Source: Palsa-504 sp963739615 (GTDB lineage Bacteria > Actinomycetota > Actinomycetes > Streptosporangiales > Streptosporangiaceae). From it: DNA of 64,000 nucleotides. Shown here one piece after another: positions 47,980 through 54,993 of the stretch. Within the stretch, counting starts at the first letter, position 1. Every line of letters starts with the position of its first letter. Both the position numbers and the translations under genes were made by a program. The notes beneath the pieces were generated by a model. It ran no database searches. It was not told where the DNA came from and saw only the letters and a list, made by a program, of their open reading frames with translations. The stretch is from the NCBI GenBank assembly GCA_963739615.1, contig CAVUBD010000035.1, forward strand, positions 186,001-250,000, given 5' to 3'.

Positions 47980-48438
47980 TCAGTGGATCGCTAGCACCAT
48001 CCGAGGCGCAGTGCCGAAGTCCGTCTCGGCGACGCCGCAGTCGATGAAACCGGCGGCGCGGTAGAACGCCAGTGCGTGCGGGTTGGCGGTCACTTCCATG
48101 CGCTCCACGCCCTGGGGCCGGAGAACATCCACGATGCGATCGACCAGGGCGGTGGCAATCCCGCGCCTGCGGCAGCCCGGGTCGACGAACAGGTCTTCCA
48201 GTTCGATCGTGCCGTCGGCGTCTATCCAGGTGGCGAAGCCCACGATGGAGCCGTCCTCCTCCGCGACATGAGTGCGGCCCTCGGCCAGTCCCTCAGGCCC
48301 GAGGATCAGGTACTCCGGATGGGCCAGCAGGTTGTCATGGTCGCCCGCATTGGACAACGACGCGCGGCGATAGACATCATTCGCGGCGGCCAGGTCGGCA
48401 GGCGCTCCAGGCCGGATCATAGCCACAGTGTGCACCAA
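47980..48438 (-). CDS. GNAT-family N-acetyltransferase
   Basis: 152 residues from ATG 48438; ATG 48420 is an alternative. GTIELEDLFVDPGCRRRGIA contains the acetyl-CoA loop (RRRGIA), and ANPHALAFYRAAGF is the family's C-terminal element. Complete single-domain enzyme. Substrate unknown. Confidence 0.9.
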   Translation of the reverse strand: MVHTVAMIRPGAPADLAAANDVYRRASLSNAGDHDNLLAHPEYLILGPEGLAEGRTHVAEEDGSIVGFATWIDADGTIELEDLFVDPGCRRRGIATALVDRIVDVLRPQGVERMEVTANPHALAFYRAAGFIDCGVAETDFGTAPRMVLAIH

Positions 48439-48588
48439 GCGGGCGCTGCGTGCCTGGCGTCGACGCGGTCGGCGCTATTTACGCTAGCCAGCGGCCGCAT
48501 GCCGGATTATGGGCCTTCCCGTGCATAGTTGGTGCTATGGTCCTCTAGCCGCACGGGCCCAGGTTGTTCACTTACGCGGGGAGTGGCC

Positions 48589-50034
48589 ATGCATCTGGCT
48601 TTCGGGGCACGGGGCCTGGCCGCGGGCGCGCTTGGCGTCGCGGTGTTCGCCACCGCCGCGGCCGGACTCGCGCTCAGCGGCGGGCCAGCCCAGGCAGGCC
48701 CGGGGCGTCCGGGACCGGCCCAGCGCACGCAGGCCGAGGTGGTCATCAAGCCGGGAACGGCCCGCCTGCGGCGCGAGACGAGGCAGGGGCCGTCCGACAC
48801 GCTGCAGTGCCAGCGGGCCTTCCACATCAGCTGCTACAACCCGGCCCAGGTCCAGCAGGCCTACAACCTCCCGGCGCTGTACGCCCGCGGGATAACGGGC
48901 CAGGGCGCGACCATCGTCGTCGTCGATCCGTACGGCTCCCCGACGATCACCGCCGACCTGCGCACGTTCGACCGCACCGAGGGCATCCCTGACCCGCCGG
49001 CCCTGCAGATCATCAGGCCCGCGGGCCGGGTGCCCCGGTTCAGTGCGGGCAACGCCGGCATGCAGGGCTGGGCCAGCGAGACCACGCTGGATGTGGAGTA
49101 CGCCCACACGATCGCGCCCGGCGCGAAGATCGTGCTGGCCGAGACGCCTGGCGGGGGAACCGGCGGGGACGTCAGCATGTCGCAGGTCGTCACCGCGGAG
49201 AAGTACGTGATCGCGCACCGGCTCGGCAACGTGATCAGCCAGAGCTTCGTCGCCACCGAGCAGTCCATCGGCTCCGCCGGGATCGCCTCGCTCCGCGGCG
49301 CCTACATCGATGCCTACCAGCACCACGTCACGGTCCTGTCCGGCTCAGGTGACAGCGGCGCCGCCGGGTTCAAGGCGAACGGGACCTCCTACTACACCTA
49401 CGCGGTGACGGGCTGGCCCGCCAGCGACCCGCTGGTCACCGCGGTCGGCGGCACCCGGCTGAGCCTGGACGCCGCCGGCCACCGCACCGCCGCCGACCAG
49501 GTGTGGAACGACACCTACAGCTCGACGGCAAATCAGCTGGTCAACGGCAACAACGGGCCCAACCCGCTGGCCGGGGGAGGCGGCCGGTCGGTCATTTTCT
49601 GGCGCCCTTCGTACCAGAACACGGTCAGTAGCGTGGTGGGGAGCCGCCGCGGGGTACCCGACATCTCGATGAGCGCGGCCTGCACCGGGGCGGTCAACAT
49701 CTACCAGAGCTTCGCCGGCCAGGCACCCGGCTGGTACGCGCTGTGCGGCACCAGCGAGGCCACGCCCCTGTTCTCGGGCATCGTCGCCCTCGCCGACCAG
49801 GTGGCCGGGCACCCCCTCGGCCTGATCAACCCGGCCCTGTACAAGCTGGCGGCCGAGCATGCCCCGGGCATCGTGCGCGTCACGTCGGGCAATAACTCCG
49901 TGTCGTTCCGCCAGGGCGGCCGCATCCGCCAGGTACGCGGCTTCAGCGCCGGGCCCGGCTACAACCTGGCCGCGGGCCTCGGCACCGTGAACGCCGCGGA
50001 CTTCGTGCCGGAACTGGCCCACCTGGCCAGCTAG
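48589..50034 (+). CDS. Secreted S53 (sedolisin-family) serine peptidase
   Basis: 481 residues. A signal peptide with AQA cleavage near 36 directs export. Catalytic Glu164 and Asp168 are in SETTLDVEYAH, the oxyanion Asp in GSGDSGAAG (D255) and the Ser in GTSEATPLFSG (S389). No Pro-kumamolisin prodomain is seen; only about 50 residues separate the signal from YNPAQVQQAYNLP, so it belongs to the short form. Active at acid pH by family knowledge. GGGGAG lies upstream of ATG 48589. Confidence 0.93.
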   Translation: MHLAFGARGLAAGALGVAVFATAAAGLALSGGPAQAGPGRPGPAQRTQAEVVIKPGTARLRRETRQGPSDTLQCQRAFHISCYNPAQVQQAYNLPALYARGITGQGATIVVVDPYGSPTITADLRTFDRTEGIPDPPALQIIRPAGRVPRFSAGNAGMQGWASETTLDVEYAHTIAPGAKIVLAETPGGGTGGDVSMSQVVTAEKYVIAHRLGNVISQSFVATEQSIGSAGIASLRGAYIDAYQHHVTVLSGSGDSGAAGFKANGTSYYTYAVTGWPASDPLVTAVGGTRLSLDAAGHRTAADQVWNDTYSSTANQLVNGNNGPNPLAGGGGRSVIFWRPSYQNTVSSVVGSRRGVPDISMSAACTGAVNIYQSFAGQAPGWYALCGTSEATPLFSGIVALADQVAGHPLGLINPALYKLAAEHAPGIVRVTSGNNSVSFRQGGRIRQVRGFSAGPGYNLAAGLGTVNAADFVPELAHLAS

Positions 50035-50239
50035 CGTCCAATGGCAGACGTCATCGGCTGGTCCCTTCGCAAGGTCTGCAGCGAACTCGCGTCTTAGTTT
50101 CCCAGATCGCGCCGGTCAGTAGGGAAAACCCCCGGGGAGCATTCGGGGGGCCGCACCATCGGTATTTTCCGGCGCGATTCTTACTCTGAGCACGGGGGGC
50201 AAGAACATCGCTGCAAATCGGGATGCGGGGTGCGAAATC

Positions 50240-50470
50240 ATGACTGCCGTGGTGAGCGGGACGCGCGCGAGGTCCGCGCGCCGCACCGGGGTCGCCGGCA
50301 TGCTGATGCTCGGCGGCGCCGTCGCGATGATGGTGGTGGCCGCGCCCGCCCAGACCAACCCGCGGCCGCACGGCGCCGCGGTGCATCCCGTCACGCAGTC
50401 GGTCCTGATCAGCAGCAGCTGGCCGGCGGCAGGCCCGCAGCGGTCAGCGTCGGCACGGTCTCACGGCTGA
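50240..50470 (+). CDS. Small putative secreted or membrane protein
   Basis: 76 residues: a twin-Arg-containing basic start (RARSARRTG), one hydrophobic segment (MLMLGGAVAMMVVAAPA) and a short polar tail. No clear ribosome site. It may be a real small secreted protein or the truncated front of a larger one, since the next sequence is a pseudogene. Codon bias favours coding. Confidence 0.5.
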   Translation: MTAVVSGTRARSARRTGVAGMLMLGGAVAMMVVAAPAQTNPRPHGAAVHPVTQSVLISSSWPAAGPQRSASARSHG

Positions 50471-50475
50471 CGTGA

Positions 50476-51351
50476 TTACCCAGCGGGTGCCCGCGGGCCG
50501 CGCAGGACCACGACCGAGCGCGGCCCGACGGTGACCTGGTCGCCGGCCTGCCCCGCCGCCGCCCCGCTGGCGCCCGCCCCGCCGGCGCCCGCCGGGTCGA
50601 AGCTGTCTATTTCCTTCTCCCACGCCTGCCCCGCCCGGGCGGCGGGATAGTGAACGAGATCGGCTCCCACCATCCGTTCACCATGACGAGGAAGTCGTCG
50701 TCAAGCAGCGGCCGGCCGTCGGCGTCGGTATCCGGGGCGTCCGAGCCGTCGAGGTAGACGCCGGTCGCGCCCGTCGCCGCCGTACAGGTCGGACGACCCG
50801 GCGAACCGGGTGGCGAACTCGCCCAGGCCGATCTTGCGGCTGCGCCAGAAGTCGCGCATGCTGTCCCGGTACCTGCCGTTCCACTCGCGCCACAGGCTCG
50901 GGAACCGCCCCAGGTCGTAGCTGTCCAGCTGGCCGACGTCCCACGGCTCGGCGATCAGCTTGGCCTGCGATACCACCGGGTCCTGGGCGACCAGGTCGAA
51001 GAACGCGGACAGCCGGCTGAACCCGCCGTCCTGCCGGGCCAGGGTCGCGGCCAGGTCGAACCGGAACCCGTCGACGTGCATCTCGGTCAGCCAGTACCGC
51101 AGCGAGTCCATGATCAGCCGCAGCGCGACCGGGCTGCCGGCGTCGAGTGAGTTGCCGGTCCCCGTGGTGTCGAACCCGTGCCAGACGCCGGCGTCGTAGT
51201 CAGGCAGCTCGAAGCGGGTCTGCGCGCCAGCGGAGTCGAACAGGCATACCTGCGCCCCCTCGGCGACGCTGGAAGCCACCGCGAAGTTGATCCCGCCGTC
51301 GCGCAGAGTCGCGCCCAGGGGCGACGGCCGGCCCGGAAGCGCATCAGCCAC
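50476..51351 (-). pseudogene. glgX: Collapsed glycogen debranching enzyme
   Basis: GTG 51351 opens ADALPGRPSPLGATLRDGG like a normal GlgX. At GVWHGF it jumps straight to DTTGTGNSLDAGSPVALRLI, losing the CBM48 rest and GH13 region I. MHVDGFRFDLAATLAR (region II) to SSDLYGGDGR is kept; then another jump and frame change leads to GVYLDGSDAPDTDADGR, DFLVMVNGWWEPISF and finally WEKEIDSFDPAG, the usual C-terminus. About 290 codons remain of some 700. Both ends are recognisable, the middle is lost, so the enzyme is dead. Confidence 0.88.
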
Positions 51352-51405
51352 CCGGCCTACGTTACCCCCGGCGCCGCGAAACCAGCGCGGTGGCATACTG
51401 ACGGA

Positions 51406-51711
51406 ATGCTGCGGCGAGCTAGCACGATAATTCTGATCGCGGCCGGCGTTGCCGTCGGGGGCACTCTCCTGGCGCGGCGTCTCGGCTACCAGCTGGGCAC
51501 CAATACGGTCGTGCGGTGCCGCCAGGGGCACCTCTTCACGACCATCTGGATTCCCGGCGTCAAGCTCAAGGAACTGGACCTGGTCGTGGCCAGGGTGCAG
51601 CGCTGCCCGGTGGGTCAGCACTGGAGCCTCGTCGTCCCGGTGCGGGAAGCGGACCTGACCGATGCCGACCGGGAATTCGCTCAGGAGCACCACGACATCC
51701 GTCTTCCCTGA
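51406..51711 (+). CDS. Small membrane-anchored protein with CxxGH/CPxGxH pair
   Basis: 101 residues. An N-terminal hydrophobic segment (TIILIAAGVAVGGTLLA) anchors it; VRCRQGHLFTTIWIPGVKL and VQRCPVGQHW provide two Cys/His pairs that could bind zinc. CATACT (51394-51399) lies 6 nt before ATG 51406, suggesting a leaderless start. TGATG overlap with the next gene couples their translation. Function unknown. Confidence 0.8.
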   Translation: MLRRASTIILIAAGVAVGGTLLARRLGYQLGTNTVVRCRQGHLFTTIWIPGVKLKELDLVVARVQRCPVGQHWSLVVPVREADLTDADREFAQEHHDIRLP

Positions 51712-52424
51712 TGAGCGATCCGGCCGGCCTGCTGCTGTCGGTCCGCGGTGAGGCGCGGCAGTTGGTGGCGCCCGACTATGCCACGCTGGAGGCCACGATC
51801 GCGGCGTCGCGGGGATCGAAGGCCGAAGCGCTGCGGGCGGCCGCCGCCAGGCTGGAGAGCCTCACCGCCGACCTGACGGCCCGGGGCGGCGTGCCGCTCG
51901 CGGCTGACACCGAGCGGCGCCCGCTGGCCTGGTCGGCGCAGTCGGCGGCGACGTACGCGGAGCGTGCGCACGACGAGACGACCGGGCGTTCCTGGCTGAC
52001 CGGGCAGGTGACCGCGGCGGTGGCGGTCGCGATCGCCGTGCGGGCCTTCGAGCTGCTCGACCCGCTCGGCGCCGTCCTGGCCGCCCATGAAGCGCTCAGC
52101 CTGCACCAGGTCAGCTGGCACGTCGACTGGGACAATCCCGCCTGGCCGGACGTGCGGGCGGCGGCCATCGCGGCCGCCATCAGGACGGGCCGCGACTACG
52201 CCGCCGCGCTCGGCGGGTCGCTGCGCAGCGTGCAGCACATCGCCGACGCCGGGCTCCTCGGCGGCGAGCAGCACACCGCCGTCGCGTTCGCCGCCCGCCA
52301 CGGGTACCGCCAGCCGCCCGGCGGCGAATCCGACGCGCCCTCGCTCGATCCGGTGCCCCAGGAGCTGACGGCCATCATCGAGGCCCGCTTCACCGCCGAC
52401 GGGGTGTCCCTGACCGCGCCTTAA
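51711..52424 (+). CDS. SIMPL domain (DUF541) protein
   Basis: 237 residues without a signal peptide, which is unusual because many SIMPL proteins are exported. SVRGEARQLVAPDYATLEATIAASRGSK and the later VSWHVDWDNPAWPDVRAAAIAAAIRTGRDYAAALGG are typical of the fold. Function in bacteria is unclear. It shares an A with the stop of the upstream gene (TGATG). Confidence 0.85.
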   Translation: MSDPAGLLLSVRGEARQLVAPDYATLEATIAASRGSKAEALRAAAARLESLTADLTARGGVPLAADTERRPLAWSAQSAATYAERAHDETTGRSWLTGQVTAAVAVAIAVRAFELLDPLGAVLAAHEALSLHQVSWHVDWDNPAWPDVRAAAIAAAIRTGRDYAAALGGSLRSVQHIADAGLLGGEQHTAVAFAARHGYRQPPGGESDAPSLDPVPQELTAIIEARFTADGVSLTAP

Positions 52425-52434
52425 GACCTTTTTC

Positions 52435-52448
52435 GGCCCGAACGGTCC
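52435..52448. other. Recurrent GGCC-GAACGG-CC motif copy
   Basis: GGCCCGAACGGTCC lies just after the SIMPL gene stop and about 160 nt before the MBL gene. Like the copies at 8081, 31702 and 43312 it is outside coding sequence. Terminator or DosR-like site are both possible. Confidence 0.4.
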
Positions 52449-52564
52449 TCGGTGCCAGCCTGCGTCACCCTTCCCGCCGGAGACCGTGACCGGCAAGATC
52501 CTTCGACGTGAGCTGAGGGGCCGTTGACAGAGCTGTGCCTGGCGATGGAGGCTCAGCTTAGAGC

Positions 52565-52600
52565 GATTCAACGAAGAGTCCGCCGATTCAACGGAGAGTC
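52565..52600. repeat. Two 16-bp direct repeats, 20-bp period, before the MBL gene
   Basis: GATTCAACGAAGAGTC (52565-52580) and GATTCAACGGAGAGTC (52585-52600) differ at one base. The second includes the GGAG used as ribosome site for ATG 52605. A 20-bp period puts both on the same DNA face, as for an activator or repressor site. Confidence 0.85.
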
Positions 52601-52604
52601 TAGC

Positions 52605-53417
52605 ATGGCCACAGGTACCACTGTCACCATCCTTCCCTGCGGAGCGATGACCGCTGACCTCACCTGGCTGCTCCTCGCGCCGGGCCGGGCCATCCGCTCC
52701 CGCCAGAACAAGCACCTGCCGGCCGAGTGGGTCGATGTGCCCACGCACGCCGTGCTGGTCGACACGCCCGACGGCAGGCTGTTGTGGGACACCAGCTGCC
52801 CGCGGGACTGGGAGCAGCGCTGGGCCCCGACCGGGCTGCAGGACTTCTTCCCCTACGAGAAGGTCTCCGAGGAGGAGTACCTCGACTCGCGGCTGAAGCA
52901 GCTCGGCCTGGCCCCCGGCGACCTGGACTACGTGGCGCTCTCCCACCTGCACTTCGACCACGCCGGCAACGTGCAGCTGTTCAAGGACAGCGGCGCGCGG
53001 CTGGTGTGCAGCGCGGCGGAGAAGGAGTGGGCGTTCGGTTTCGACGGCGCGTTCAACGGCGCCCACCTCAAGGCGGACTACGAGGGGCTGGACTTCGAGA
53101 CGGTCTCAGGCGACGCGGAGTTCCTGCCCGGGGTCAGCTTCATCCAGACTCCGGGGCACACCCCGGGCAGCATGTCGATGCGGATCGACCTGCCCGAGAC
53201 CGGCACGATGATCTTCACGGCCGACGCGCTCTACATGGGCGCCAGCTACGGGCCGCCCACGGTACCCGCGGCGATCGTCAACAACCTGGAGCAGTTCTAC
53301 GCCTCGGTGGAGAAGCTGCGCGGCATCGCGGCCGAGACCGACGCGACCCTGATCTTCGGGCACGACCCCGACCAGATCAAGCAGCTGCGCGTCGCGCCAA
53401 GCGGGAGCTACCGGTGA
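52605..53417 (+). CDS. MBL-fold metallo-hydrolase (N-acyl-lactonase-like)
   Basis: 270 residues. The metal motif SHLHFDHAG (H114, H116, D118, H119) is complete, with further ligands in PGHTPGS, FTADALY and GHDP. The arrangement resembles AHL lactonases of the AttM/AiiA type but the substrate is unknown. Start ATG 52605 with GGAG upstream. Its end overlaps the iron-dependent dehydrogenase gene by 4 nt, so the two likely act on one metabolite, perhaps a lactone whose opened hydroxyacid is then oxidised. Confidence 0.9.
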   Translation: MATGTTVTILPCGAMTADLTWLLLAPGRAIRSRQNKHLPAEWVDVPTHAVLVDTPDGRLLWDTSCPRDWEQRWAPTGLQDFFPYEKVSEEEYLDSRLKQLGLAPGDLDYVALSHLHFDHAGNVQLFKDSGARLVCSAAEKEWAFGFDGAFNGAHLKADYEGLDFETVSGDAEFLPGVSFIQTPGHTPGSMSMRIDLPETGTMIFTADALYMGASYGPPTVPAAIVNNLEQFYASVEKLRGIAAETDATLIFGHDPDQIKQLRVAPSGSYR

Positions 53418-54697
53418 CGCCCGACCGGACCGAGGAGACCATCTTCACCTGGGGCGCGCCGCCGCTGAAGTTCGGCCCGGGCGCCGTGGATGAGATCGGC
53501 TTCGATATGGCCCAGTTCGGGGCCAGGCGGGTCCTCATCCTCACCGACCCCCGGATCAACGAACTCGGTCTCCCCGCGCGTATCGCCGAGTCGCTGACCA
53601 AGCACGGGATCACCTCGGAGATCTTCGACGGCTGCCACGTCGAGCCCACCGACGACAGCATGGACAAGGCCGCGGGCTACGCCCGCACGCAGGGCCCGTG
53701 GGACGGGTTCATCGCCGTGGGTGGCGGTTCGTCCATCGACACGGCCAAGGCGGTGAACCTGCTGACCACCGACGAAGGCGAGCTGATGGACTACATCAAC
53801 AAGCCGATCGGGCAGGGCCGCGCGCCCCGGGGTCAGCTCAAGCCGCTGATCGCGGTCCCGACCACGGCCGGTACCGGCTCGGAGAGCACCGCGATGTGCG
53901 TGCTCGACGTGCTCTCGATGCGGGTCAAGACCGGCATCAGCCACTGGCGGCTGCGGCCCACCCTGGCCGTGATCGACCCGCTCGTCTCGCTCACGCTGCC
54001 GCCCGAGGTCACCGCGGCCGCCGGGATGGACATCGTGTGCCACGCCCTGGAGTCCTACACCGCGCGCTGGTACACCACGTTCGACCGCAAGCAGCCCGAG
54101 CAGCGCGTCACCTACTGCGGGTCCAACCCGGTCTCCGACCTGTGGTGCGAGAAAGCCATGTCGCTGCTCGCCACCTCGTTCCGCACCGCCGTCCACCACG
54201 GCACCGACCTGCAGGCGCGGAGCAACATGATGCTGGCGGCCACCTTCGCCGGCATGGGGTTCGGCAACTCCGGCGTGCATATCCCGCACGCCAACGCCTA
54301 CCCGATCGCGGGCATGGTGAAGGACTTCAGGCCCCAGGGCTACCCGCAGCAGGAGCCGATGGTGCCGCACGGCATGTCGGTGTCGCTGACCGCACCGGAG
54401 GCGTTCAGGTTCAGCTTCTCCAGCGCACCCGAGCGCCATCTGCGCGCCGCCGCCATGCTGGCCCCGGACCACGAGAAGCAGAACGACGCCAGCGAGCAGC
54501 TGCCGTCCGCGGTCGTCGACCTGATGCGGGACATCGGCATCCCCAACGGCATCGGAGCCGTCGGCTACACCGAGGCCGACATCCCCGACCTGGTGCCAGG
54601 CACGATGAAGCAGCAGCGGCTGCTGGCCACCTGCCCGCGCCCGGTCACCGAGGAGGACATCGCCGGCATCTTCGCCAGGTCCGTAGAGAACTGGTGA
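53414..54697 (+). CDS. Iron-containing alcohol dehydrogenase, hydroxyacid-oxoacid transhydrogenase-like
   Basis: 427 residues. The NAD-binding AVGGGSSIDTAKAVNL, the metal-binding segment DIVCHALESYTAR and GVHIPHANAYPIAGMV are all there. VPHGMSVSLTAPEAFRFSFS and PERHLRAAAML are the features of the ADHFE1/HOT branch, which oxidises 4-hydroxybutyrate or similar hydroxyacids while reducing 2-oxoglutarate. GTG 53414 overlaps the MBL gene. The pairing suggests lactone use, such as gamma-butyrolactone to succinic semialdehyde; this is inference. Confidence 0.9.
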   Translation: MTPDRTEETIFTWGAPPLKFGPGAVDEIGFDMAQFGARRVLILTDPRINELGLPARIAESLTKHGITSEIFDGCHVEPTDDSMDKAAGYARTQGPWDGFIAVGGGSSIDTAKAVNLLTTDEGELMDYINKPIGQGRAPRGQLKPLIAVPTTAGTGSESTAMCVLDVLSMRVKTGISHWRLRPTLAVIDPLVSLTLPPEVTAAAGMDIVCHALESYTARWYTTFDRKQPEQRVTYCGSNPVSDLWCEKAMSLLATSFRTAVHHGTDLQARSNMMLAATFAGMGFGNSGVHIPHANAYPIAGMVKDFRPQGYPQQEPMVPHGMSVSLTAPEAFRFSFSSAPERHLRAAAMLAPDHEKQNDASEQLPSAVVDLMRDIGIPNGIGAVGYTEADIPDLVPGTMKQQRLLATCPRPVTEEDIAGIFARSVENW

Positions 54698-54701
54698 GGC
54701 G

Positions 54702-54854
54702 ATGCCGCTCTACGACTACCGCTGCCCGCAGGGTCATCTCTTCGAGCAGCTGGCGGCGATAACCGCGAGGGCCAAGCAGGACTGCCCGGTCTGCGGGCAG
54801 GCCGACCCCCTCCCCCCGCCGCCGCCCCCGCCCGCCGGACCTGCGCCCGCATGA
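54702..54854 (+). CDS. FmdB-type zinc-ribbon small protein
   Basis: 50 residues: MPLYDYRCPQGHLFEQLAAI with CxxGH and a later CPVCG form a zinc ribbon, then a Pro-rich tail. It starts 5 nt after the transhydrogenase stop, with GTGAGGCG as overlap-type ribosome site, so it belongs to the same operon. FmdB proteins accompany formamidase and other catabolic genes; role unknown. Confidence 0.85.
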   Translation: MPLYDYRCPQGHLFEQLAAITARAKQDCPVCGQADPLPPPPPPPAGPAPA

Positions 54855-54993
54855 GCCGGGTCCTGCGCCTGCTTCGCGGCGTCCCCCAGGCGCCCTCAAC
54901 CGCCTGTCCGGACGCGGATACCCGTGCCCGTTCGGCCGGATGGGCAGCGGCAGGGGAGCGGACCTCAGCTTCCGGTCCGGCGCCCGGCCCGCT

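Noticed and set aside
34249..48000. A biosynthetic gene cluster suggested by the large LuxR regulator and tailoring-like oxidoreductases
   Set aside because: No core synthase, carrier protein or terpene cyclase is present; the genes are repair, membrane and fragmentary.
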